Below, one piece after another: positions 48,879 through 61,600 of a DNA stretch of 64,000 bases (its first letter is position 1; every line of letters starts with the position of its first letter). Both the position numbers and the translations under genes were made by a program. Below the pieces are notes generated by a model. The model worked only from the letters and a program-made list of their open reading frames with translations, searched no databases and was not told the origin of the DNA. This stretch comes from Terebella lapidaria. Taxonomy: Eukaryota > Annelida > Polychaeta > Terebellida > Terebellidae. Where the stretch lies: the NCBI GenBank assembly GCA_949152475.1, contig OX424568.1, forward strand, positions 26,821,667-26,885,666, given 5' to 3'.

Positions 48879-51747
48879 GGCCGGTCATTATTTATCGGTT
48901 GGGGGGTTGGATGGATTTTCCGAGAAATGAGTTTTCAAAGTTTGACCCCCCACCGATATCGAAAACCCCTCCAATCCCCATATACATATACAAGGCCATA
49001 ATACACAAATGATGACAAATATAATGAGCCAGTATCATAATATATATGATACTTAAATGCTGTTTTAGCACTTTATTCACATTTCTATTAGCGGTCACAC
49101 TAAAAACCGTCCGGGACCGTCCGGGACCGTCCGAGACCGTCCGGGGGTTGTAAATACCGTCCGGGACCAGAAAATACCGTCCAGAGAATTTGCCCGGGCC
49201 ATCAAAAGCAGTCCAGGGACTACAAACACCGTCCGGGGAACATTGTTCACTGCATGGGGCCCGGGATGCGGAGCACTTGAGAATTTCGAGATGAAAGTTA
49301 ATATATCAAGTAAATGTAGCCTAACTTGATGCAGACGCCTCTGAAGATACCGGGCGGGGGGGGGGGGGGGGAATAGTGTTTAGATAATATAAATAATTAT
49401 AGAATGAATAATATATACATAATGAATCCGGAAGAAGTTCATTGTTGAAACTAGGCCGTCAATGTCATGATTATGTTATCACCATTTTAATCGCCCAAAA
49501 TTTGAGCTGAGAAGACGATAGTCACATTATTATAATGTACATGTAGGCCAACAGGTATTATAAATAATTATAATTAATATGAACCTCGAAGTGGCTGAGA
49601 TGAATGGACATTTCGAAAAATCCATTCCAGATTTTGTGTGCTATTTCAAAAAATTAGTTGAAATCCTGAAAATGCATGTGTGGCACCCGTCCAAAAAAAC
49701 GTAATCCCATTGAACTGGACTAACAACGCATGCGAATCCATGAATAACATAATTATTGAAACTGTCTGCGAACTGGAAGATCCTGAAAGTGCCGGATTTA
49801 ATTACACGGCTTCATGACTTTGTCCAATTACAAATTAAAGACCTATCCAGAGCATTGTATGGACAGGGCAACTACGATCTTGTCCCAAATGTGAGGAAGC
49901 TACAACTTCCAAAAGTAATATGGGATGCACAATCAAACACTGAGAAAGCAAAATCAATTCACAAATTAATTACACCTCATGAACGAAGCAGCAAAGTTAT
50001 TACTTCGAGTGACGGGAGGCTGAAAATCCCCAAGACTCCCAGAACTGCTAAAAAGCCCATGCAACGCAAAAGAATCAAAAACAGTAAAACTGTCACTGTG
50101 ACTATACAATTCTCATATATATGCACACGATATACAGTCTAAATCTAAACCTTTTAGTATGATACATGCCTAAATTATAGTCAGTGACAGCCCCGGACGG
50201 TATTTCGTAGTGCCCGGACTGCTTTTGATGGCCCGGGCAAATTCTCCGGACGGTATTTTCTGGTCCCGGACGGTATTTACAACCCCCGGACGGTCTCGGA
50301 CGGTCCCGGACGGTCCCGGACGGTTTTTAGTGTGACCCTTCTATTAGGCCCTGGAACAATTGTGACGTTTGTCGCAAACTCTTTTTACTACAACGTCGGT
50401 GGATATTATGAATTTGTGGTCGTTGCATGTCCACCATGTCCATTGCTTCAAGTGTGAAGGTCATTACAACTGATTAAATTATTTTTTGTGGACATATTAT
50501 ATCGGTATGGTATTGACAGCCTCTGATTGGATGTTGAGGGCAAGAATCAACCCCCACCCCCTCTCCCAAGACACCCATGTCTAGCATCATGTTCCCCAGA
50601 ATACTGGAATCTTCTTTTTTCACTCCAAATCCCACGTTTCCAAGCCCTCTTGAAACACTCGAGACCTGGGTTGAAGGTCATTCAGTTCATTCACTGACTC
50701 TTGAAATTTGTTAAAAGAATGATAAAATCCATGAATCTTATATCTTCCTTATGGACTAACTGGATCCCAGAGTGAACTCGGAAAAATTATGACTCTTCCA
50801 CATATCATTGATGAATCAGGCCATCCTGAACTGGTACTTTTCTGGCCGTGAATCAAATCTGAGTTGGCTTTATGATGGGTTCATTATTTTCCGTGATGAT
50901 CCGCGATTGTCTATCAATGTCCTGGCCACCAAGAAAGTCAGGTACATCCGATTCACTATAGAGTCATCTGGGACGATCCAGGACTATTTTGCAATCCTGG
51001 GTTGAAAGGTCCATGTTTTATTCATGGCGGTCCGATATCGAGGATCGAGGATTATCCTTAGTGGCCAGGGTTCCTGTGTTGGTAACGCGTTGAGTGGAAA
51101 ATCGATTTGTGGTTTTGACATGCTGGTTCTGGGTCATTGGATGTTATGACATGGTTGTCAGCATGGTATGGGCCGGGTTTCCATTGTTAGTCTGTGGCTG
51201 TGCCCTGCGTGTTGATCAGCGTGGTATGGGCCGGATTTCCATTGTTAGTCTGTGACAGTGCTCTGCATGTTGATCATCCTAGCTGGCACCGTATTCAGCT
51301 GCAGTGCTGCTGTGTTCTACTAAAGGTCCATAGTTGATCATTGGTGACAATGTTTCAGTCTGGGGATGATGAGCGGTTGTCGATTCACATATATCACGAC
51401 ATCTCCTGATTTTTGGTGTTCCTGGATGGTCCTTTCTAGGATCAAATTTGGACTTGGCGGAGCTATAGTTCCACTGATAATGTGACAAAATGATGGATTC
51501 CACATTTTGTATACTCCATTGAACCATGTTCAGTGGATTAATTTCACCTAATTCACTATTTCAACATACATAACAAATTAACTAAAATTCAAACTCCGAT
51601 CCCCCCCCCCCCCCAGTTCCATTGAAAATAAAATTATGAGAATGAAAGTGTGACCAGACCGTCCCCCCGACCCCCCCCCCTCCCAGTTTTTACCCATAAA
51701 CATAGAACAGAGATGTTTTTACCCAAACCCCCACCTGATTGGCCCCT
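48879..51747. mobile_element. TIR DNA element with poly-C blocks, copy 2 (interrupted)
   Basis: The left end GGCCGGTCATTATTTATCGG and interior match copy 1 at 2944-4322. The right end is decayed (GGCCCCT near 51741-51747). Without the MULE inside it this copy is about 1.6 kb and holds sequence absent from copy 1 (about 50340-50560). It also has a private tandem duplication of about 58 bp at 51155-51270 (GTATGGGCCGG repeats). A minus-strand frame at 51279-51527 is partly conserved in copy 1 but matches no family I know. Confidence 0.75.
49092..50338 (+). mobile_element. MULE-type DNA transposon remnant
   Basis: The element is flanked by a perfect 9-bp duplication TTCTATTAG (49083-49091 and 50339-50347), the size expected for Mutator-like elements. 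Long inverted ends open with GGTCACACTAAAAACCGTCC and are built from repeated CCGTCCGGGACC boxes, about 170 bp on each side. Inside, a frame near 49710 reads WTNNACESMNN, the TNN-E-NN hallmark after the MULE transposase core. A second frame (49756-50142) continues with LITRLHDFVQLQIKDLSRAL and GQGNYDLVP. A frame change separates the two and most of the transposase is missing, so it is not autonomous. Confidence 0.85.
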
Positions 51748-52608
51748 AACCTCTCAATTGACAGGCGTGCATGTTCACTCTCTGGTGTAGACCTATCAAT
51801 GGTACGAACTGGACAACTGCTCGTGGCATTTGAGAATGATGGGGTCATGGCCCTCATGATTATTTCTAGAGAGGCGAATGTTGTGGTCAACAGAATTTAG
51901 CTCTTGCGGTTAGGGCCAAGCAGACTATTGTGAATGGTTGTTTGACAGAAGGATTGCCTATAGTTGTGGTCTGTTGATGGTGGCCTAATACCCCAATGAT
52001 TCCAGAATTCAAAGTTCAAGCTGGTGTTATTTCATCATCCATCATCTATTAGACTTGCCCCATTTGGAAATTATGTTCATCTGGTATAGAAGGATAGTTA
52101 ATGAAAAATACAAATAATTATTATATACCTGCGATTTGATTTTTGATTTTTTTGTATTTGATTTATTTCTTCAAGCATATGCCATCAACATACAGACATG
52201 AAATATATGTGCAAGTGAAATGAATGAGGAGAGGAAGACAAAAATGTACAAGAAAAGGAGCACCAAATAGACCACAAATACATGGACTTGTCTTATTTTC
52301 CATGTGGACCTAGTTTCCATGGTGGACCTATATTGTCTGTATAACACTATTTGTGTCATGTACGATAAAAATGCTCAGTGGGCAAATACGAGGGCAAATA
52401 TAATTTAATTAGTCGCCGATGATAACTTCAAAGTTCGAACTGTCTTCGGTGCGATCCCAAAGAACTAGCCCAAGCAGAGGCCGGAGGAACCTGCGACCAC
52501 ACTTCCAAGACTTTTGAGCATAGATATCCCATAATATAATTTTCTTACAGCTCTATGCTTTTGAGATGGTCCCTCGTTACCAGCGCCATCTCGCGTCAGA
52601 TCCTAAAC
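51748..52608. other. Intergenic region upstream of ITM2
   Basis: No coding sequence recognised. AT-rich to about 52430, then GC content rises toward the ITM2 start. Confidence 0.4.
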
Positions 52609-52618
52609 TCTCGCGAGA
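52609..52618. promoter_or_regulatory. TCTCGCGAGA palindrome, probable ITM2 core promoter element
   Basis: An exact TCTCGCGAGA sits 67 bp before the ITM2 start codon. This palindrome is a known element of TATA-less housekeeping promoters in vertebrates. A second half-like CATCTCGCG lies about 20 bp upstream. Position and context make it a good promoter candidate; the transcription start is not determined. Confidence 0.6.
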
Positions 52619-52684
52619 AGTGTCAGTTGAGGAAAACAAAATTCGGGCAGTCTGTCATAATTTGCGCTTCTAAATCGCACAAAG

Positions 52685-55600
52685 ATGACGATCTACACGC
52701 CGAATACGACAGATAAGAAGGAGGAGACGGAATGTCTGAATCCTGAAGTTGTTATCGACACCCCGGTGAGACATTCATCCAAATCAAACGAGCAAAGCTC
52801 ATTATCGATCATTTCATAAAAAATTTGTTGGATTCTCTTTGACACTCAAACTCACTCAGTCACTGACTGAGTCTGAGTGACTGAGTCTGATTGTGTAATG
52901 TGTGAGCAGATTGAATGTGACCTGGTGACTGTGTGAGTGTGTCTTCACTTCATTTCTAATTCCGCAGCGTAACAGAGTTACGCGTAAGGCCATGCATAAA
53001 ATTCCCTACGAGATTCCCGCTATAACCGGCTATAACGGTTGTTGTTTTTTCCTCCAAAGTTTGCATTATATGCTGAAATAAACTTGATTTCCACTTACTG
53101 TGTGTTGTTGTCCTTCTATAAACGCAATTAGGTGTCTGACATATGGCGACATTATCAAATAATCTATCATAATCCACCCGCTACATCTCGCGGTTTTTTT
53201 GTGTTTACAATTTAATGGCGCCTCCCCCCGCTTTCAGCTGACTGTCAAACGCTCAGCCAATCAGGTGAGGGCAAGGTTTCTTGGTGAATGCAAACTAGAA
53301 CAAGATTTAAAAAGGCGTAAACACATTGAATATCACACACATAGACTGGACAGGAGATGTACATGTATGAGGTGACACTTGACCTTTGACATCAACAGAA
53401 GTATTTTAATTTTTTGCCGACAATGTTTTCCAAAGAAGAAATCAGTGGAATATACAAGAACCACTATGAAGAAAGATTCAAGATACAGCTAAAGCAGGAA
53501 CAACTGGACATAATCTGGCACATATGCAACAGAAAAAATGTTTTAGGAAAAATGTTTTAGGAAAAAGTTTTGTGTACACAGTTGCACCCCTCATCATGGA
53601 CAAGGTATACCCCTTTACTATTTGAAAAAAAAGTCTTTGGTAGTTCATTGAGAATAGGCATGATGTACACCTAATGTACATTGATGTAAAAACAATCAGA
53701 ATCTTGCTGGAGAAGACACATATTATTGACTTGGACATTAGTGGTATGTAAATACAAATTATTGTAGGGAATTAGTCTGTATGATCCTAGAAGTGAATGA
53801 AATAAACACAACAATAATTTTGGCCTATTCCAGGACAATAGCGAAATGATTATTGAGATAAATAAGCGATATGGTCAAATGTATAATATGCAGTCAAATA
53901 GTGCTAGATTAAATTAGATAGATTATCATATACTCCCACATATATGTTTTAAACACCTCCCCCACAGTCTGATAAGAAAGTGAAGATAACTTGAGATGTA
54001 TTCATGTTAATCAGATTGAACCGGATACTAGTAATGCTCCACACATCGTGCTGGTTGTGTCGCCACTAATAGCACTAATGGCGATCAGAACGCTACATTT
54101 GATGCCTACGGTATACAGAACGGTATACCATTCTTTGACTTTGACTTTGCTTTTCAATTTCGAAAAAAAACCAAAATATATGAATATGTGCATGTGTTTG
54201 CGCGTAATCTTCGGATATTTCTCTGAGTTTTTTTCCCTGGTATATCATGACTTGTATGCATGCAAAGAATACTGAGTTAAACCCGAACAGGAACAAAGTA
54301 ATTGCTATTTGTTCATTCAGAAAACACTCCCATACATTGCTCCATTACGTGTCGAATATTACTATTGCTGTTGATCTACGGCAATGGAGCAATATTTTCT
54401 TCAATTACATTTAGGTTCTCTGTGTATTCCAATCAGATAATCACCTTTTTGATTGCAATTCATTAAAAATATCTCCTTAATTTGTAAAATTATTAAGATT
54501 TTAGCAAGTAATATTTTATGTGACCATGGCTCATTCTCAAACATTCATTATAACCACAATTGTCAGGATTTGGCTAATACATTTTGTTCTCATTATCTCA
54601 CAAATACAAAGTGGCCTGTACGCGAATGTAGCATCATCTACTGGCTAATAAACACGAGAAGACATTGCGGTCAGTCACAGCGGGGCTAATGCATACATGT
54701 ACGTATGTACTATAATTGTACATACTTGGCTACTTCCTATGCCGTTCATCTACAACAGGCTTATTCACCTTCTAAAATCCATATACTATTTGAGTACATA
54801 GATATTTATATATTTTCTGGCCTTGAATTCGGATTATTTGCATGAGCTGTGTCAGCTATATCGGGAAATCTTTCTCTGCTTTCATTGTATCGTGTGAGTT
54901 ATCAAAACATATAGGCTCCGCCTAAAATAAAAATCCAAATTAAAGGGATTCTTCGCAAAGCATCCTGGGAAGGCGAACATCCTGGGAAGGCGGTGATTTG
55001 CAATATTTGCTGTCATCTGACGTTAATTCAATGTTCTTTGAAATATATCGCTTAACAGCTTATTCGAACATAGCAAATTGAGTACATTTATCACCCTCAT
55101 CATGATTCACATGTTGTTTTAAGGGTAAATCGTTCTATTCGTCGAATATAACCCGATGTTCGTTGGCGCGGGAATTCCCCACTCCGTCGGTAAATTCTTG
55201 TCATTGCTTACATAGGACTCTGTCTCAGAGATAGGACTACTTCATTTCAGTTCAGTCAGCCTTTCAGTTTCAGTTTCCGCAATTCGGGTCAGTCCAGGGT
55301 CAGTCAGTCATGCAGTCAGTGTTGCATATTGTTAGTAATTTTGTTACTACGACGTGCCATTGATTGGTTGTAGCGAAAAAAAAATCAACGCCTGAATAAT
55401 TGAACCAAAGAGTGATCAATCTAAGAAAACAATGTCAAGTCTGAACAGTCCTTGAATGAAGCCTGCAGTGTACACATCACAATGAAACGTTGTGCATTGC
55501 CTCCCATTGAATGAGCAAACCGCGCGAGATTTGGATGAAATTCACGAGATTGTCATATTACATGAGGTCAATTGTCATCTGAATAACATGCATATTTCAT

Positions 55601-58600
55601 CCATACATTAAAATTATTACTCGTAATTTGGTCCAAGATGCATAAAGGTATGAATTTTAAAGCATAATATCAAAATAAAAAGGAAAATACTGAAAATAAT
55701 AACCATTTTTCCTTCATTCATATACGAGATGTCACTTGCCAACTGAAAACATGACGCGGCCCTCCACAGTTCTATCCGGAACCGGGTAAGCACTATACCA
55801 AAACAAAGCTGAAGGTGTGATACACCGGAGAAAAAATCACCGTTCCCCCAACAAAATTCAGAAGACTTTCAAATTGACACCAATGCAAACGAAGCTGAAT
55901 AGCTTCTAGGGATGTCCAGCCATCTTGGAAATTACTTTCGAGGGCATAACTCCAGTTATATCTAACGGATTTTCACGATTCAAACATCAACGTGTGTATT
56001 TTTGCCTCCTGACCCGGCCTAGATTTACTGCGCATAAAATATATAATACCCTGTTCCCATACGTCCGATGCGCATGTTAATTGCGCAAACAAACTCATGT
56101 CTCGTGCACGCAGATGCAACTCGACTGCGCATGCGCAGGTCACACAAATGAGGAAACACCCATTCGTTGGTGTGGTTTAAATCAGTTGCAACGCTTGTAA
56201 AACTTGACTGCGCATGCGCAACTCAGTAAAGGCGATTCAAGAGAACGTTTCATTGTGCACATAAGTGTAACCGTTGTCCGATCATTAGGGACACGACCGA
56301 TCAAAGGTACTCCAACGCTACTGCACTTACACAGTCAGAAGTTCTCTTTATAGCTTTTCTTAAAATGAAGCTGGAGCTTGGGAATAGCATGAAAAAGATG
56401 AAGCACTTCACATTTGCCATGACATGAAACATGCAGTCAGTGCTTTCGGCCACTTGTATACATCAAAGTTCAAACAACGTGATTTCTCGCTCATTAAACC
56501 AGATGTGGTGAAATTTTGTTTATACCTATCCAAATATTGAAATTCTGTGTTAACTAGTACCTATCCAAATATAATGCTAATTTAACATATTGTTAAAATA
56601 TCTATTTATGATGTCCCATAATTTGAGGTAACTCTTGTAAGTGTATTCCAATCTTGGGCAGGGAATATGCTATGGCGTATTGGCCATCCGATCACACGCC
56701 AATTTTCGGCACGGTAGGCAGGCTGCGTACTTTGCCAGTTTTCACAGATAAATGGCATTTATTCCTGTTATAACTGTATTACATAAGTGGGGATGGTTTG
56801 CTATCATTTTCCAGATCAGAAACGTACTGCTGTGTATTTGGCGTAAATAACAAGTGAAATATCTTGAGCTGTCAAACCTGTCAATTTCATGTCAATACTG
56901 CCGCCATTTTGCCATGGCACTCGCGTGAGATTCTCAGAGGATCATGGTAAGAAGTGGGCGTGTCTGAAACTCTCAAGGAACTTGACACAGGTCTGCGTGA
57001 CATTATCATGATGATGTTTTCGAAGGAATATGAATCATATTAAAATATATCATTTTATTAAACTGTACTCATGCAGAAACAGGCTATGAGAATGATACAT
57101 ACATGTGTAATAAAAAATACAATAGCCACACTGTTCCACTCTTTAAGCAGTGTGGCAATCTGAACTCTGAAGGTAACCGACTTGCATCAGCTCCAGATAT
57201 GCTTTTTATGTATGACTATATAAATAAGAAAACTACCCAAATCTTTTGAAAATGTGTTCAGTTTCAACTTTTTCCAACTTCCGTGATTATTATATATCAC
57301 GCAACAATCTCAGTTATTCAATATACCCAGAACTGAATCGCGTTTTGTGGGTAAACTCCCCCTTTTTCACTTCCCCACAGTATTTAAAGTACTAGTAAAG
57401 TGCAAATATGATGTTGAGGTATATGAAAGAGCTCATTGATCTGAGCAAAATGGTCTTTACGCCTTACGGTATGTCAATATCACTATCCATTCAAAAGTTA
57501 CAGCCATTTGAAACTGCCATTCCGGCACTACATCACAGAAGCCACTTGATAATTTTTGGCAACTCATTAACATGCAAACTAGATGCTAATGAGAATTCAT
57601 GACGTCATGAGGGGAACAAATTTTAATTAGGATATTTTAAGACATGATACAAAGATTCTTATTGAAGCTTCTGATGATCTGACTAGTGCATATTATTATG
57701 TAGCATACATAGTCAATATCCACACAAACTGTACTGTTGCTATGGTTACCAGTCCTTCCCTAGAGCCGTAGTTACCCATGGTTGCCATGACCGTTAACTG
57801 CCAAGTCGATCTTCCCACAGACTTTCTGTCGATTATTTATGAATTAAATTAATATAGAGCTCAAGTTGGCAACATTTTTATTTGTGCATACCCTGTTCTA
57901 AGGGGGTTTCTGGCCTTAGCAACCATGGTTGCTATGGGCCATACCAGGTCACTGGTTACCTTGACAACAACAGAAAAAGTGAAAACACTGATTATTCGCA
58001 TTGAAAACTGTATGGAATAAGTCTTGATGAGTAATCATAACATTAAGTGAATGAATAACACATTTCAAAGTACCTAATTAAAACAGCTTCCCCCGATGAC
58101 ATCATGAATATCTCATTTGCATACTAATTAGCTAAATTGTTTTGAAAAAACAAATTTGCCAATTTCAGTCTTTAGAGTGCTGTAACTTTTGAACGGATTG
58201 TGATATTTACATGCCGTAAAGACCATTTTGCTCAGATCAATGAGATCTCTCATATGAGTTCACATCATATTTGCACTATACTAGTACTTTAACAAATACT
58301 CATCGAATTTGAAACTTCCTTGTTAAAAAAATGCACAAAAATTTTTTAAAAAAACACTGTCAAATCCACTTGTCTGAATGCATATCAATACTTCAATGAG
58401 TTTTGTTTTTTTTGTGAATCAACTCGTTGACGAGTACTCACGTACTTGTGCTGACCCTACCTGGTCACAATAATAGTACATGTATTGCGACAGTGTGTGA
58501 TCATCTGTACACGTCCATCTAATGTTCATGCTGAATACAAGAAATTGCATATCTCTTGTTATGTATTTCTGCCTGATACTGCTTCAGAACATTTGATTTG

Positions 58601-61600
58601 TTAAAAGATTACCAGTAATAAATTTTTGTGGTATTCGTCGATTCGAAGCTTATTATTTTATATCTACTGATCTATGTATATAAACCATTTATATCTGAGC
58701 TCTGAAATCCATGGATTCGCTAAATCTGCATTTCAAATTCGAATAAACTAAAATTTATAAACTACACTGGTCTAGAAGGAAGGAGCGTTGAAGTTTCACA
58801 ATTGTAACATTAATGATATAAATGTATTGAAATACTTGTTTTAGGTAGAAGTTTCTCAAAACACCGTTTATGAATCCCAAGCAAGTAACTAAACCCGATT
58901 GTCTTGACCAGGTGCCCGCCCCGAAGAAGAAGGACGAGACGTCGATTGCGGTGGTCGCGTTGACCCCGCCGCGCAGACGTAACAACCTCGCCAGTGTTTG
59001 CGTCCTGCTGACCGCTCTCGTCGTTTTTGCTGTGGGAATCCTTGGCGGGATCTACCTGTACCAGCGCCTGTCCAACAGGGTAGGTTCGCTATTTATTGAA
59101 AGAGAAGAAGGCTAAGATGAATACTTCACTTCAATAGGGCCTAGTGCGGAATTCATACTTTAGCCTAAATGATCACTTTGGCAATGATGAACACATAGGA
59201 AAAATGACACTAGCCTAAAGTATGAGTTGCGCACTCCGACCTTAGACTCAGATCTATGTGTTTGAATATGGTCATAAAGATTTTTGGAATAAAAAATAAA
59301 TGAAATAGATCGCTGTCATCTCGCGGTATTGTACCAGTACATGTGAAAGTAGTAGATTTTGTGTCTCAACTACGATGTAGTAATAGTAAGTTTATTGACA
59401 TAACACATGTTACAATGTTAGGGGTAAGTGTCACTAAACCATGACTAGTATGTCCAATTGGAACGAAACATTCAATAAAATATTTGTATCGCACGCTTGG
59501 CATTTGGATATTGAATTATGAATGTGTAACACACTGAAATTAGACATATAATAATTATATGTTACTCGAGTTACAATATCTAAGAATTGCATATAGCAAA
59601 ATTGAGACAGTACGTAAATGTATATATATAATGCAATCTGTACAAAAATCAGGTGATTTTTGCTCATTCAGGTTGAGATGCATTGAACTTGATTTAATCA
59701 AATGCATGTTGTGAAAAAAAATAGCACGAAAATTAACTAAGATGTATAAATATTAAGCAATTGTTTCACCAACATCTGTAGATTGGAAATCAGGAATTGG
59801 TCAGACAAATTTCCCTTTCAGATAATCGTGACTTGTCATTTCCAGTAAATTTGGAACACTTCGTGATAACCATGAACTCTGATTTTAACTTCCTATTGTA
59901 TTGCATCAGTATATAATTTAGAGTACAGTGACATGTTCAGTGATTATATATGCAGTTACATACAAGCATATTTTATCCCTGAAACATGACAGGATTACTA
60001 GTCTATGTATCAAATTGCCCAGCACATGAGCGAAATATTACAGTTCTAGGAATTTCCCATGCAAATATTGTAAGAATGATGGCAATAAATGATAGCAGTG
60101 GCCTATTTTTGTAGATTACCGGTATTGTTTCTATAGGCTTATAACATGATTATATATCTATATTTTCCCTGTTGCAACAACTGCCCAGCCATACCCCGGG
60201 CCCCCCCCCCTCTCCCCCATGTATGTCAAAGGAAAGTCTGAGGAAATTAATATCACGGATGTATCATGTAGCAATAGGTATATGAGTTGACAGCTTTTGT
60301 TGACATAATGTCAGAAACCAGTCATTATAAATATAACACAAGTAGTTATATGTGAAACGTGTCGTGTACACTTGTATGTGGTGAGTCTGAGTCAGCGTAG
60401 AAAACATAGAACAGTAAATTTACAGTAGTGCCGCATTGGACTTTCAACTGATATGTTTTGCTGACGTTGCTCTCATTACATGTACACATCTCAATTATCG
60501 TGTTTAGATAATAATAGAATGAGACATACTCCAATATATCACTGGTTGTATTGCGTACAGTACACAAACCAGGAATTAGAATTTATCTATATGATTCTAG
60601 CATTCTTTTTCTCACACACTCACCCATGAGTACCCGAGACCTATATTAAAGTACTAGTAAAGTGAAAATATGATATTTTATTATATGAAAAATCTCATTG
60701 ATCTGAGCAAAATGGTTTTTACGGTATATCAATATCTCTATCCGTTCAAAAGTTACAGCCATTTGAAACTGCCATTACGGCACTACATTACAGAAGCCAC
60801 TTGAAAAGTTCTAGCAACTCATTAAGATGCAAAATAGATGCTAATGAGAATTCATGACGTCACGAGGGGAACAAATTTTAATTAGGATATTTCAAACCAT
60901 GATATAATGATTCTTATTGAAGGTTCTGACGATCTGACTAGTGCATATTATTATGTACCATACATAGTCAATATCCACACAAACTGCACTGTTGCTATGG
61001 TTACCAGTCGTTCCCTATAGCCGTAGTTACCCATGGTTGCCATGGCCATTAACTGCCAAGTCAGTCTATCCACAGAATTTCTGCCAATCATTTATGAAAT
61101 AAATTATTATAGACCTCAAGTTGGCACCATTTTTATTCGTGCATACCCTGTTCTAAGTGGGTTTCTGGCCCTAGCAACCATGGTTGCTATGGGACATACC
61201 AGGTCACTGGTTACCTTGACAACAACAGAAAAAGTGAAAACACTGATTATTCATATTAAAATCTGTATAGAATAAGTTTTGATGAATAATCCTAACATTA
61301 AATGAATGAAAAATACATATCAAAGTACCTAATTAAAACAGCTTCCCCAGATGACATCATGAATATCTCATTTGCATACTAATTAGCTAAATTGTTTTGA
61401 AAAAGCAAATTTGCCGATTTCAGTCTTTAAAGTGCTATAACTTTTGAACGGATTGTGATATTTACATGCTGTAAAAACCATTTTGCTCAGATCAATGAGA
61501 TTTTTCATATAAATTTACATCATATTTTCACTATACTAGTACTTTAATGTAACAGACCGTGACCTTGTAAGCGGCCTTTGTCAGCCATATAACTTTTGGC

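Larger units (their letters stand above)
52766..57387. other. ITM2 intron 1, proximal part
   Basis: No exon or transposon is recognised. There are short repeats such as ACTGAGTCTGAGTGACTGAG (about 52866) and two CATCCTGGGAAGGCG copies at 54960-54995. Candidate regulatory clusters at 55.2 and 56.1-56.2 kb are listed separately. Confidence 0.4.

Noticed and set aside
54960-54995. Two CATCCTGGGAAGGCG copies as a regulatory tandem
   Set aside because: Only two short copies, no known factor match, and close enough to be a replication-slippage product.
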